From: Methylosinus sp. Ce-a6
GTDB lineage: Bacteria; Pseudomonadota; Alphaproteobacteria; Rhizobiales; Beijerinckiaceae
NCBI RefSeq assembly: GCF_009811655.1
Contig: NZ_BGJX01000015.1
Span: forward strand, 1-64,000
Direction of reading: 5' to 3'
Length of the DNA: 64,000 nucleotides
Shown here: in pieces, positions 16,859 through 25,487 of the stretch
Numbering within the stretch: the first letter of the stretch is position 1
Layout: each line of letters begins with the position of its first letter
Made by a program: the position numbers and the translations under genes
Notes under the pieces: generated by a model
Told to the model about the DNA's origin: nothing
The model's database searches: none
The model's input: only the letters and a program-made list of their open reading frames with translations

Positions 16859-17853
16859 ATGTCATCTCTATTTCCTCGACATCCTCCGCCGACCGCTCGC
16901 ATGTCGAGCGCCGTCGCCTCATTCTCGAGGCGCATCCGGAAGTGAAGATGCTGTTCGGCAGGGACGACGTCACCTTCAAGATCACCGCGGGAATTTTCGC
17001 CGGCCAATTGCTGATCGCCGCCATTCTCGGCTGGCTCGGCCTCTCCTACTGGCCGCTCGCCCTGCTGCTCGCCATTTGCGTCGGCGCTTTCGCCAATCAC
17101 GCCAATTTCGTCGTCATCCATGACGCGATCCACAATTGCGTGTTCGAGAACCACTTCTACAACAAGCTGACCGCCCTGCTCGCGGATCTCCCCAACGCCT
17201 TTCCGACCGCCATGGGCTTTCGCTGCTATCACATCAAGCATCACTCCCACCTCTCGGCCTATGACTATGACGCCGATATTCCGAGCCGCTGGGAAGTGGA
17301 ATGGGTCGGCGACAGCACATGGCGCAAGGCCGTCTGGCTGTTCTTCTTCCCGGCGATCCAGCTCGCCCGCCTCTCGCGGCTGAAAGGCACGGTGCCGATC
17401 ATGGGGCTGTGGACCTATGTCAACACCGCCGTCATCCTCCTCTTCGATGCTTTCGTGCTCTTCGCCTTCGGCCCCAATGCGCTGCTCTATCTCTTTCTGT
17501 CCTTCTGGTTCTCGGTCGGCGGGCTGCATCCCTTGAGCGCGCGCTGGGTGCAGGAGCATTTCGCCTTCGGCCCCAATCAAGGCACTTTCGACTATTACGG
17601 CCCGCTCAACAAAGTCGCGCTCAACATCGGCTATCATAACGAGCATCACGACTTTCACGAGATTCCCTGGCGGCGCCTGCCAGAGCTCACCGAAATGGCG
17701 CCGGAGTTCTACAAGCCGCTCGGCGCCCATTATTCCTGGTTCGCCCTGCTCGTCACCTTCGTCTTCGATCGGCGCTATTCGCTGAAGACGCGCTCCGCCA
17801 ATGTGGAGCTCGCCAGCGCCGCCGCGCCGCTCGTTCCCGTCCCGGCGGAGTAG
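16855..17853 (+). CDS. Sphingolipid Delta4-desaturase-like membrane fatty acid desaturase (DES1 type)
   Basis: A 332-residue membrane di-iron desaturase. Histidine boxes are HDAIH (89-93), HIKHH (126-130) and HNEHH (261-265). Compared from memory with human DEGS1, it shares more than the boxes: an N-terminal RRRLILEAHPEVKML like RRKEILAKYPEIKSL, YDADIPS after box 2, GLHPLSARWVQEH, and FDYYGPLNKVALNIGYHNE before box 3. This supports the dihydroceramide Delta4-desaturase subfamily rather than acyl-CoA or phospholipid desaturases. It is translationally coupled to the acyltransferase before it, and the hydroxylase gene begins eight bases after it. A Delta4 specificity is inferred. Confidence 0.82.
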   Translation: MNVISISSTSSADRSHVERRRLILEAHPEVKMLFGRDDVTFKITAGIFAGQLLIAAILGWLGLSYWPLALLLAICVGAFANHANFVVIHDAIHNCVFENHFYNKLTALLADLPNAFPTAMGFRCYHIKHHSHLSAYDYDADIPSRWEVEWVGDSTWRKAVWLFFFPAIQLARLSRLKGTVPIMGLWTYVNTAVILLFDAFVLFAFGPNALLYLFLSFWFSVGGLHPLSARWVQEHFAFGPNQGTFDYYGPLNKVALNIGYHNEHHDFHEIPWRRLPELTEMAPEFYKPLGAHYSWFALLVTFVFDRRYSLKTRSANVELASAAAPLVPVPAE

Positions 17854-17861
17854 AGTTCCTC

Positions 17862-18506
17862 ATGACTGCGACCGAAAACGACGCGCTCGCCGCCTCGCCG
17901 CGGCTCTTCGAGAGCGACATTCTCGACAAATATTCGCGCGTCCATCATCTGACGCCGCCGCTCGTCTATGGGCCGGTCATTCTCTGGCTCGTCGCCTATG
18001 CGAGCGGCTATGCGAGCGCCGCCTATATTCTCTTCGCCTTCATCGCGGGCTATGCGGCCTGGACGCTCACCGAATATTTCGGCCATCGCTTCCTGTTCCA
18101 CACGGTGTTTGCGCTGCCCTTCGGGCTCGGCCCGCGCTTCCAATTCCTCATCCATGGCGTGCATCACATCTATCCGAACGATCCGCTGCGGCTCGTCATG
18201 CCGCCGCTGCTATCGGCCCCGATCATGCTGATCGCGCTGACGCTGATCCGCCTTCTCTTCGGCGGAGCTTTCGCCTGGCCGATGCTCGCGGGCTTCATCG
18301 CCGGCTACGTGCTCTACGACTGCGTGCATTATTGGACGCATCACGGCCAGCCGAAGTCGCAGCTCGGCCATCTGGTCCGCAGGCTCCATATGCTGCACCA
18401 TTTTCGTGACGCGGAGCGAGGCTTCGGCGTTCATGCGATCTGGTGGGATTATGTGTTCGGCACCAATTACGAGAAGGGTCAGACGCCGGGAAGCCGGGCC
18501 GTGTGA
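17862..18506 (+). CDS. Fatty acid 2-hydroxylase-like membrane hydroxylase (FA2H/Scs7 type)
   Basis: A 214-residue membrane protein of the fatty acid hydroxylase superfamily. Metal-binding histidines appear as HRFLFH (75-80), HGVHH (98-102), HYWTH (156-160) and HMLHH (176-180). From memory, human FA2H has EYLIHRFLFH, HGQHH, GYVLYDMTHYYLH and HHVKHHF at the same spacing, and here EYFGHRFLFH and GYVLYDCVHYWTHHG match closely. It lacks the N-terminal cytochrome b5 domain of the eukaryotic enzymes. It probably 2-hydroxylates the acyl chain of a ceramide-like lipid. It is last in the operon. Confidence 0.82.
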   Translation: MTATENDALAASPRLFESDILDKYSRVHHLTPPLVYGPVILWLVAYASGYASAAYILFAFIAGYAAWTLTEYFGHRFLFHTVFALPFGLGPRFQFLIHGVHHIYPNDPLRLVMPPLLSAPIMLIALTLIRLLFGGAFAWPMLAGFIAGYVLYDCVHYWTHHGQPKSQLGHLVRRLHMLHHFRDAERGFGVHAIWWDYVFGTNYEKGQTPGSRAV

Positions 18507-18691
18507 AGGGCTTATCGTCGCAGGGTCCCTGCGCTGCGCCACTTTCGGCCATAAATGAGCCGGGAAGCGCGCGCATTGGGCTCGGGAGGCGGCGCCCCGC
18601 CACCGGAATCGCCGAATTCCCGGGGCGACCCCCCTTGGCTTATCCGCTCGTCTCCTCATGAGGCGCGCAGCTTCGTTCGACGACGGCGGAT

Positions 18692-20305
18692 ATGGGCGAA
18701 TTGAACATGCCGAGCGTCAAAGCGCCACCTCCGCCCGCCGCGAGCTCCGATCTTACGCGAGCCGACCATGGCCGCATCCGCGCGCTCGTCGCCGTGCTCG
18801 CCCCGCAGCTCGCGCGCTGGTATCGCTCCTCGCTCTCCTGGCGCCTCGCCATCGGCCTTCTCGCCGCCGCCGCAGGCGTCGTCTGGCGCCAGCTCATCGC
18901 GGGCGACAGCGGCGCCCATGCCTATGTGACCTTCTATTTCCCGGTCCTCGTCGCCTCCTTCACCGGCGGCGCAGTATCTGGAGCGCTGACGCTGCTCATC
19001 AGCACTGCGGTCGCCCACCTCTGGCTCGCGCCGATCGAGGGCCTCGAAGATGCGCTCGCCTTCGCCACCTTCCTGACCACCAACAGCGTCATCATCGTCG
19101 TCGGCGAAGCGTTCCAGCGCACGCTGACCCATGTCGACAATCTCGAGACGCGCCATGCGATGGAGCGGCTCGCGGCGCAGAATGCGCGGCTCGTCGAGCA
19201 ATTCGGCAGCGTCGCCCTCGCCGCGCCGGGCGTCGTCTTCTCCTTCCGGCTCGATACGAAAGGCTTCGGCTCCTGCCCCTATCTCGCGGAGAATGTGCGC
19301 GCCGTGTTCGGCCTCGCGCCCGAGGAGATCGCCGCCGACGCCGCGCCCATGCTGCGCCGCATCGACGCCGCCGACGCAGAGCGCATGCGCGCGAGCTTCG
19401 CCCGCTCGGCGGCGCAGATGACGCTTCTGCGCGAGGAGTTTCGCTACGACCATCCCTCCAAGGGCCAAATCTGGCTGGAGACGCAGGCGCAGCCGGTGCG
19501 TCAGGCGGACGGCTCCACCGTCTGGCACGGCTATGCGCAGGATGTGACCGAGGGCAAGCGCGAGGAGGCGGCGCGGCTCGAGGCGGAGCGCGCGCTGGAG
19601 CAGCGCATCGTCGAGCTCGAGCGCGCCAATGAGCGGCTGGCCCGCTTCGCCTATGTCGCCTCGCATGATCTGCAGGAGCCCTTGCGCAAGATCGTGGCCT
19701 TCTCGCAAATGCTCGACGCCGCCGTCGCCGCCTCGGACCACAAGGACATTTCCTATGCGAGCGAGGTGATGCGCGGCTCGGCGCTGCGCGCGCGCGAATT
19801 GGTCGAGGATCTGCTCGTCTATTCGCGGATCGTCGAGGCTCCGCTCAAAGTGCAGCGGCGCGAGCTGCGCGTCGAGATTCAATCGGCGCTGACCGATCTC
19901 TCCGAGCTGATCGAGGAATCGAACGCCGATGTCAGCCTGGACGCGCCGCGCGTCGAGTTCGAGGCCGACCCGCCGCAATTCGCGCGGCTCATGCATAATC
20001 TCGTCAGCAACGCCATCAAGTTTCGCCGCCGGGGAGAGGCGCCGCGCATCGCCATCGCCGGCCATGTCGAGGATGGAATGCTGCGCCTCTCCGTGTCGGA
20101 CGACGGCGTCGGCTTCGAGGCGAAATACGCCAAGGCGATCTTCGAGCCATTCAAGCGCCTGCACAGCAAGGCGGAATATCCGGGCACGGGGATCGGCCTC
20201 GCCATCTGCAAGACGATCGCCGACCGCCACGGCTGGACGCTGACCGCGCGGTCGCAGCCGCTGCAGGGCGCGACATTCGAGGTGACGATGCGGCTGCCCG
20301 ACTGA
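18692..20305 (+). CDS. Membrane sensor histidine kinase (DUF4118-like N-terminus, PAS, HisKA, HATPase)
   Basis: A 537-residue kinase. Residues about 40-150 hold four hydrophobic segments resembling the DUF4118/KdpD-type membrane module. A PAS-like domain with a PAC segment (WHGYAQDVTEGKREEA) and a coiled coil follow. The HisKA domain has ASHDLQEPLRK with the phosphoacceptor at H325, and the ATPase has LVSNAIKF (N box) and SDDGVGFE (G1). The DLQEP variant is the phytochrome/cyanobacterial-like HisKA subgroup. No response regulator lies next to it, so its partner is elsewhere. A second start (ATG at 18707) is possible. Confidence 0.85.
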   Translation: MGELNMPSVKAPPPPAASSDLTRADHGRIRALVAVLAPQLARWYRSSLSWRLAIGLLAAAAGVVWRQLIAGDSGAHAYVTFYFPVLVASFTGGAVSGALTLLISTAVAHLWLAPIEGLEDALAFATFLTTNSVIIVVGEAFQRTLTHVDNLETRHAMERLAAQNARLVEQFGSVALAAPGVVFSFRLDTKGFGSCPYLAENVRAVFGLAPEEIAADAAPMLRRIDAADAERMRASFARSAAQMTLLREEFRYDHPSKGQIWLETQAQPVRQADGSTVWHGYAQDVTEGKREEAARLEAERALEQRIVELERANERLARFAYVASHDLQEPLRKIVAFSQMLDAAVAASDHKDISYASEVMRGSALRARELVEDLLVYSRIVEAPLKVQRRELRVEIQSALTDLSELIEESNADVSLDAPRVEFEADPPQFARLMHNLVSNAIKFRRRGEAPRIAIAGHVEDGMLRLSVSDDGVGFEAKYAKAIFEPFKRLHSKAEYPGTGIGLAICKTIADRHGWTLTARSQPLQGATFEVTMRLPD

Positions 20306-20355
20306 CGGCCGCGCTCGAAGAAAGCGGCGTTGGCGCAAGCTCGGCGACGCCGCGC

Positions 20356-20781
20356 TCACCCCGCCCGCAGCTCGATCTCCTCGATATCCTCGTCCGAGAG
20401 GCCGAAGTGATGGCCGATCTCATGCACGAGGACATGGGTGATGACCTCTTGCAGCGTGTCCTCGCCATCCGCCCAATAGTCGAGGATCGGACGGCGATAG
20501 AGCCAGATCATGTTCGGCGGCTCGCCCGTGCGCCCCGTCGCCTCGCGCTGGGCGAGGCCCTGGCCGCGAAACAGCCCCAGGAGATCGAACTCCGTCTCGC
20601 ATTCCATTTCCTCGAGGATTTCCTCGTCCGGGAAATCCTCGACATGGATCACGAGACCTTCGCAGAGCCGCGTGAAGCGTGACGGCAAGGACGCGAAAGC
20701 CGCATCGGCCAGCACCTCCAGATCCTCGAGCGAAGGGGCCCGAAGCCCGGCCAGAACGCTATCGTCGAGAGGCGAGGCCAT
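20356..20781 (-). CDS. Small zincin-like metalloprotease family protein
   Basis: A 141-residue protein with the zinc-protease motif HEIGH at 120-124 followed by HFGLSDED, typical of the small metallopeptidase family formerly DUF1025 that is widespread in Actinobacteria and Alphaproteobacteria. The rest is acidic and soluble. Its biological substrate is unknown. It begins six bases after the end of leuC, so the two are very likely co-transcribed. Confidence 0.82.
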   Translation of the reverse strand: MASPLDDSVLAGLRAPSLEDLEVLADAAFASLPSRFTRLCEGLVIHVEDFPDEEILEEMECETEFDLLGLFRGQGLAQREATGRTGEPPNMIWLYRRPILDYWADGEDTLQEVITHVLVHEIGHHFGLSDEDIEEIELRAG

Positions 20782-20787
20782 GGGGAC

Positions 20788-22197
20788 TTACCTCCAGCTG
20801 CGCACATCCACGAAACGGCCGGCGATCGCCGCCGCCGCGGCCATGGCGGGCGAAACGAGATGGGTGCGGCCCTTGAAGCCCTGCCGCCCCTCGAAATTGC
20901 GGTTGGAGGTCGAGGCGCAGCGCTCGCCGGGCGCGAGGCGGTCCGGATTCATCGCGAGGCACATGGAGCAGCCGGGCTCGCGCCATTCGAAGCCGGCGGC
21001 GAGGAAGATCTTGTCGAGACCCTCGGCCTCGGCCTGCGCCTTCACGAGGCCCGAGCCCGGCACGACAATGGCGTTGACGCGGGCGTTGACCGTCTTGCCG
21101 GCGACAAGAGCGGCGGCGGCGCGCAGATCCTCGATGCGGCCATTGGTGCAAGAGCCGATGAAGACGCGGTCGATCGCAATGTCGCTCGCCTTCTCGCCGC
21201 CCGCGAGGCCCATATAGTCCAGCGCTCTGGCGATCGCCTGACGCTTGGCCGGATTGGCGACGCTGTCCGGCGTCGGCACATTGCCGGTGATCGGCATCAC
21301 ATCCTCGGGCGAGGTGCCCCAGGTGAGGATCGGCGGCAGATTGGCCGCGTCTATGACGATCTCGCGGTCGTAATGCGCGCCCTCGTCGGTGCGCAGCGTG
21401 TCCCAATAGCGGCGCGCCGCCTCGAAGGTCTCGCCCTGCGGGGCCTTGGGCCGGCCGCGCAAATATTCGTAAGTCTTCTCGTCCGGCGCGACGAGGCCGG
21501 CGCGCGCGCCGCCTTCGATCGACATGTTGCAGACCGTCATGCGGCCCTCGATCGTAAGGTCGCGGATCGCCTCGCCGGCATATTCGATCACATGGCCGGT
21601 GCCGCCGGCCGTGCCGATCTCGCCGATGATGGCCAGAATAATATCCTTGGCGGTCGCGCCCTCGGCGAGCTTGCCGTCGACGCGCACCAGCATATTGGCG
21701 GCCTTCTTCTGGATCAGCGTCTGCGTCGCCAGAACATGCTCGACCTCCGACGTGCCGATGCCATGGGCGAGCGCGCCGAAGGCGCCATGGGTGGAGGTGT
21801 GGCTGTCGCCGCAGACGATGGTCGTGCCGGGCAGGGTGAAGCCCTGCTCGGGGCCGACGATATGCACGACGCCCTGGCGCGAATCATGCTCATTGAAATA
21901 TTCGACGCCGAACTCGGCGGCGTTGATGGCGAGCTGCTCGACCTGCGCCTTGCTCTCCGGATCCTCGATCGGCTTGGAGCGGTCGGTGGTCGGCACATTG
22001 TGATCGACGACGGCGAGAGTCTTGCCCGGCGCGCGCAGCTTGCGGCCGGCGACGCGCAGCCCCTCGAAGGCCTGTGGGCTCGTCACCTCATGGATCAAAT
22101 GGCGATCGATATAGATGAGGCACGCCCCGTCCTCCTGCTCATGAACCACATGATCATCCCAGATCTTGTCGTAGAGCGTGCGCGGGCGTGCTGACAT
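20788..22197 (-). CDS. leuC: 3-isopropylmalate dehydratase large subunit
   Basis: A 469-residue aconitase-family enzyme that isomerises 2-isopropylmalate to 3-isopropylmalate in leucine synthesis together with LeuD. The iron-sulfur ligands are C350 (GSCTNGR) and C410/C413 (CSMC). [17 protein letters not shown] and [23 protein letters not shown] are diagnostic. The ATG at 22197 ([16 protein letters not shown]) matches the family start. leuD is not in the window, which is usual for alphaproteobacteria that scatter leu genes. Confidence 0.97.
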   Translation of the reverse strand: MSARPRTLYDKIWDDHVVHEQEDGACLIYIDRHLIHEVTSPQAFEGLRVAGRKLRAPGKTLAVVDHNVPTTDRSKPIEDPESKAQVEQLAINAAEFGVEYFNEHDSRQGVVHIVGPEQGFTLPGTTIVCGDSHTSTHGAFGALAHGIGTSEVEHVLATQTLIQKKAANMLVRVDGKLAEGATAKDIILAIIGEIGTAGGTGHVIEYAGEAIRDLTIEGRMTVCNMSIEGGARAGLVAPDEKTYEYLRGRPKAPQGETFEAARRYWDTLRTDEGAHYDREIVIDAANLPPILTWGTSPEDVMPITGNVPTPDSVANPAKRQAIARALDYMGLAGGEKASDIAIDRVFIGSCTNGRIEDLRAAAALVAGKTVNARVNAIVVPGSGLVKAQAEAEGLDKIFLAAGFEWREPGCSMCLAMNPDRLAPGERCASTSNRNFEGRQGFKGRTHLVSPAMAAAAAIAGRFVDVRSWR

Positions 22198-22338
22198 TTG
22201 TCTCGTTCCTGCTTCGAACCGCCGTAAAAAGAGCCGCAAATTCGGCCTCGACCGAACCCGGCAGGATGTTCTACTCGCAACCCGGGCGGCTTGGAAGCAT
22301 GTAATCTCGGCCGCGTCCGAGCGGGAGGTCTCTTCGAC

Positions 22339-23340
22339 GTGACGCGAATTTCGACGGCGCCGCCGCAGGAGCTGACGGCGGCGCTGGAGCTCCTATTGGA
22401 CGAACGCTCGCGGAAAAGCCTGGCCGAGCGGGCGGCGCGCATTTCCGCCGTCTATCGCGGCGGCGGCGCGACGGCGCAGGCCATTCTCGACGAAGACGAC
22501 GCCCTCGCCTACGCCCTCTATCGCCTTCCGGCGACCTATGCGGCGACGATCCATGCGCTCGGCCGGCTCCGCGAGCGCGCCCCTCACTTCGCTCCGCGGC
22601 GGGTGCTGGACCTCGGCGCGGGACTGGGGACCGCGAGCCGGGCCGCGCGCGAGATTTGGCCTCGAATCGAGAAACTTTCGCTGCTCGACCGCAGCGCGCC
22701 CTTTCTGGCGCTCGCCCGGCGGCTCGCCGGCGAGGCGCTGTCCGCGGCCGAGATCGTCGTTGGAGACCTCTCCGCTCCCCCCGATCTCGGCGGCCCATTC
22801 GATCTCGTCGTCGCGAGCTACGCCTTTACGGAGATCGCGGAGGACAGCCTCGCCACCGCCGTGGACGCCGCTTGGGCGAACTGTGGCGGGGCGCTCGCCC
22901 TCGTCGAGCCCGGCACGCCGCGCGATCATGCGCGGCTGATGCGGATGCGGGCGCGGCTCGTCGCGGCCGGAGCGCGCGTCTCTTTGCCCTGCCCGCATTC
23001 GGCGCCCTGCCCGCTGGCTCCGCCCGACTGGTGCCATTTCTCGGTGCGGCTCGCGCGCTCGCGCGACCATAAGCTGCTCAAAGGCGCCGACGCGCCATTC
23101 GAGGACGAGAAATTCGCCTATCTGGTCGCGACCCGCGCGGAGGCCGAGATCGCGCCTGCGCCGGCCCGTATGTCGGCTCGGCCGGAAGTTCTCAAGCATG
23201 GGTTAAGGATAAAGCTTTGCACTGAGGCGGGAATCGCAGAAGTTATGGTGGCGAAGCGCGATAAGCGGAAATTCGCGCCTATAAAAAAGAAAGACTGGGG
23301 CGACGAGGTCGCCGCGGAGGAAATATCGGCGGGGGAGTGA
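22339..23340 (+). CDS. Rsm22-like small-ribosome-associated methyltransferase
   Basis: A 333-residue protein of the Rsm22/mitochondrial ribosome-associated family (COG5459). The SAM-binding motif [12 protein letters not shown] is at about 89-100, and a cysteine-rich segment ([17 protein letters not shown]) that may bind metal follows, as in the family. The lysine-rich tail is consistent with RNA or ribosome contact. The GTG at 22339 is chosen because GGAGG lies about ten bases upstream; a TTG at 22291 is the alternative. It is divergent from leuC and nearly abuts the VOC gene. Confidence 0.8.
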   Translation: MTRISTAPPQELTAALELLLDERSRKSLAERAARISAVYRGGGATAQAILDEDDALAYALYRLPATYAATIHALGRLRERAPHFAPRRVLDLGAGLGTASRAAREIWPRIEKLSLLDRSAPFLALARRLAGEALSAAEIVVGDLSAPPDLGGPFDLVVASYAFTEIAEDSLATAVDAAWANCGGALALVEPGTPRDHARLMRMRARLVAAGARVSLPCPHSAPCPLAPPDWCHFSVRLARSRDHKLLKGADAPFEDEKFAYLVATRAEAEIAPAPARMSARPEVLKHGLRIKLCTEAGIAEVMVAKRDKRKFAPIKKKDWGDEVAAEEISAGE

Positions 23341-23341
23341 C

Positions 23342-23764
23342 ATGCAGCGCCCGAGGGTCTCGCCCTATCTCACGGTCTCGCCGGCCGCCGGCGCGATCGC
23401 CTTCTACACCGCCGCCTTCGGCGCGCATCAGCGGGCTCTGATGCCCTCCGTCGACGGGATGCGCATCGCCCATTGCGAACTCTGCATCAATGGCGGCTCG
23501 GTGATGCTCGCCGACGCTTTTCCGGAGTTCGGCCACGCCCGCACGCCATTGCCCGGCGAGCTGGTCACAGCCTCCGTGAGCCTCGAATACGACAAGCCGC
23601 AGGAAGTGGACGAGATCGTCGCGCGCGCCGGCCAGCTCGGCGCCAAGATCGAGACGCAGCCGACCAATTCCTTCTGGGGCACGCGCTACGCCGCGCTGCG
23701 CGATCCCTTCGGCCACAGATGGATATTGAACGCGCCGCTCGATTCGTCCGTCGGCGGGACTTGA
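23342..23764 (+). CDS. VOC-family (glyoxalase/PhnB-like) protein
   Basis: A 140-residue protein of the vicinal-oxygen-chelate fold with two beta-alpha-beta modules. The PhnB-like pattern is visible: AIAFYTAAFGAHQRALMP near the start, IMLADAF-like strand at about 52-60 and DPFGHRWILN near the end. These proteins act as metal-dependent lyases, dioxygenases or resistance proteins; the specific role is not predictable. It starts one base after the methyltransferase stop codon and is followed by a tandem pair of palindromic repeats. Confidence 0.8.
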   Translation: MQRPRVSPYLTVSPAAGAIAFYTAAFGAHQRALMPSVDGMRIAHCELCINGGSVMLADAFPEFGHARTPLPGELVTASVSLEYDKPQEVDEIVARAGQLGAKIETQPTNSFWGTRYAALRDPFGHRWILNAPLDSSVGGT

Positions 23765-23791
23765 TCTCTCGCGCGAGAGACTTTTGTTTTT

Positions 23792-23837
23792 AACGTGTTC
23801 CGACGCCGAACCGGCGTCCACTTCGGCTGGAAACGCT
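23792..23837 (+). repeat. Dispersed palindromic repeat, family A, copy 1
   Basis: About 46 bases built around CGCCGAACCGGCGTCCACTT and flanked by the complementary ends AACG(C/T)GTT and AACGCTT. A second copy lies 12 bases on; others are at 47011, 48248 and 57977. It lies at the 3' end of the VOC gene. Confidence 0.85.
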
Positions 23838-23848
23838 TTTTGTTTTTT

Positions 23849-23896
23849 AACGCGTTTCCAACGCCGAACCGGCGTCCACTTCGGCTGGAAACGCTT
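23849..23896 (+). repeat. Dispersed palindromic repeat, family A, copy 2
   Basis: A near-identical, same-orientation tandem copy of the previous element. Its right end touches the stop codon of the HAD-like gene on the other strand, so the hairpin forms part of the convergent 3' ends. Confidence 0.85.
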
Positions 23897-24357
23897 CAGG
23901 GCGAGACGAAGAAGGACCGGCGCATCGAGGTCCATGTCTCGAGCGCGAGCGCGATCTCCGAGAGTTCCTCGACGCAGAATTGCGCGAGCGGCGACGCATC
24001 GCGAACCAGAATGGACGGCAGCACCGCCTCTCGCGCCGGCAGCACTGCCCTTTGCACGCTGTCGCCGATGACGAAAGCCTCGTCGAAGGGCCGCGACGCC
24101 TCTATCGCCCAAACGAGCAGCGACGCGCCCTCGCCGAGGCCCGGCGTCGCGGCGTCATAGAGTTTCGCGAAGCGGCCGGCGAGGCCGAGGCGCTCGGCGA
24201 CCGCCGCGAGCTCTTTTGTCCCCGCGGCGACGGCGACATGGCTCCAGCCCTTGGCGGCGAGCGCCTCGAGCGCTTCCGCCGCGCCCTCTGCAAGCCGCCA
24301 ATCGGGCTCGCGGCGCGCGAGCGCGCCCTCGAAATCCCAGAACAGGATTTTGGTCAT
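23896..24357 (-). CDS. HAD-like hydrolase family protein with altered motif I
   Basis: A 153-residue single-domain protein with the layout of a short HAD phosphatase. Motif I reads FWDFEGALA (residues 6-14), so the usual DxD is DxE and the following threonine is alanine. A late motif FVIGDSVQRAVLPAREA resembles motif IV and the loop after it. With the general acid/base aspartate changed to glutamate, phosphatase activity is doubtful. The substrate is unknown. It is convergent with the VOC gene, and the repeat pair separates them. Confidence 0.65.
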   Translation of the reverse strand: MTKILFWDFEGALARREPDWRLAEGAAEALEALAAKGWSHVAVAAGTKELAAVAERLGLAGRFAKLYDAATPGLGEGASLLVWAIEASRPFDEAFVIGDSVQRAVLPAREAVLPSILVRDASPLAQFCVEELSEIALALETWTSMRRSFFVSP

Positions 24358-24379
24358 TGGTCCTCGTCGCGCGAGACAG

Positions 24380-24449
24380 CGTCATCGCGAGCGCAGCGAT
24401 CCAGAGCCACGGGCGGTCCCTGGATCGCTGCGCTTCGCTCGCGATGACG
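24380..24449. repeat. Dispersed palindromic repeat, family B, copy 1
   Basis: Ends CGTCATCGCGAGCG and its complement enclose an imperfect inverted repeat with GATCCAGAG in the middle. A relative lies at 26531-26619. It occupies the gap between rplS and the HAD-like gene. Confidence 0.8.
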
Positions 24450-24470
24450 GAAGAGAGGGTTGCCTCGGCC

Positions 24471-24869
24471 TTACTCGGCCGCGGGCTTGTCCTTGGCCTT
24501 CGCCTTATTGTCGATGCGCTCGGCGATGCGGGCGGATTTGCCGCGACGATCGCGCAGATAATAGAGCTTGGCGCGGCGCACTTTGCCGCGGCGGACGAGC
24601 TTGATCGAATCGACGAGCGGCGAATGGATGGGGAACACGCGCTCCACGCCTTCGCCATAGGAAATCTTTCGAACTGTGAAGCTCTCGTTGAGGCCGCCGC
24701 CCTGACGGGAGATCACCACGCCCTCATAGGCCTGGATGCGGGAACGGTCGCCTTCCTTGACCTTCACATTGACGATGACGGTGTCGCCGGGGCGGAACTC
24801 CGGGATCGACTTGCCGGCGAGAAGGCGGGCGGATTGCTCGGCGTCGAGCTGCTCGATGATAGAGGACAT
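24471..24869 (-). CDS. rplS: 50S ribosomal protein L19
   Basis: A 132-residue ribosomal protein found at the 30S-50S interface. The family core is easy to read: [40 protein letters not shown] and [12 protein letters not shown]. The tail is lysine- and alanine-rich. The ATG at 24869 has an AGGAG ribosome site with a nine-base spacer. The usual partners rpsP, rimM and trmD are not next to it; the gene upstream is a divergent rhodanese. Confidence 0.97.
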   Translation of the reverse strand: MSSIIEQLDAEQSARLLAGKSIPEFRPGDTVIVNVKVKEGDRSRIQAYEGVVISRQGGGLNESFTVRKISYGEGVERVFPIHSPLVDSIKLVRRGKVRRAKLYYLRDRRGKSARIAERIDNKAKAKDKPAAE

Positions 24870-25094
24870 GAAAGAAAACTCCTGCCGTTTCGCCTTTTCG
24901 CCTTGGCGGCGCTCTGGCGAGCGTTTCGGGACGCTGTTTTGATTTGGACGCGCCGCCATACACGAGACCGCGCCCAATGTCGAGAGCGGGCGCGACCGGA
25001 CGTCCGCCCGACGGCCGCTCGAGTTGGCCCCTTCTTCGCATGAGCGCAGGCGGAATGGCGCAAAGGGCGCCCGATCGAAGCGCGAGACCTTACA

Positions 25095-25418
25095 ATGGCG
25101 CAAGATTTTCGCAGGATCGACGTCGCCGCCGCGCGCGAGGTGATGAGCCGCGGCGAGACGCTCGTCCTCGATGTGCGCGATCCCGAATCCTTCGGGCGCG
25201 GGCACATAGAGGGCGCGGAGAACGCCTCGCAGGACGACCTCACCTATTATCTCTTCGAGACGCCGAAGGAGAAGCCCGTCATCGTCTGCTGCTATCACGG
25301 CAATTCGAGCCAGTCCTATGCGCGCATCTTCGCCGATATGGGCTTTGCCGAGGTCTACAGCCTCGACGGCGGCTATGAGGCCTGGGCGGCGGCGGAGAGG
25401 GCGGCGTCCGGCGGCTGA
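25095..25418 (+). CDS. glpE: GlpE-type thiosulfate sulfurtransferase (single-domain rhodanese)
   Basis: A 107-residue single rhodanese domain that moves sulfane sulfur from thiosulfate to a thiophilic acceptor. The active-site loop CYHGNSS (catalytic C66) is the GlpE form, and [18 protein letters not shown] and [10 protein letters not shown] are typical of the fold. It sits just upstream of trpS on the same strand with a gap of about 70 bases, and is divergent from rplS. Confidence 0.9.
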   Translation: MAQDFRRIDVAAAREVMSRGETLVLDVRDPESFGRGHIEGAENASQDDLTYYLFETPKEKPVIVCCYHGNSSQSYARIFADMGFAEVYSLDGGYEAWAAAERAASGG

Positions 25419-25487
25419 GGCCGCTACTTGCGCTCGGGGTCCCGCATTGTCATAAGAGCCGCCGATCTCGAACCAGTCGGCGCTTCC

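Noticed and set aside
17862..18506. Carotenoid beta-hydroxylase (CrtZ)
   Set aside because: CrtZ also has four histidine clusters, but the order HRFLFH, HGVHH, YDCVHYWTH, HMLHHF and the lack of carotenoid genes favour the FA2H type.
23784..24160. Small plus-strand frames over the tandem repeats near 23.8 kb
   Set aside because: They consist of translated repeat sequence and antisense of the HAD-like gene.
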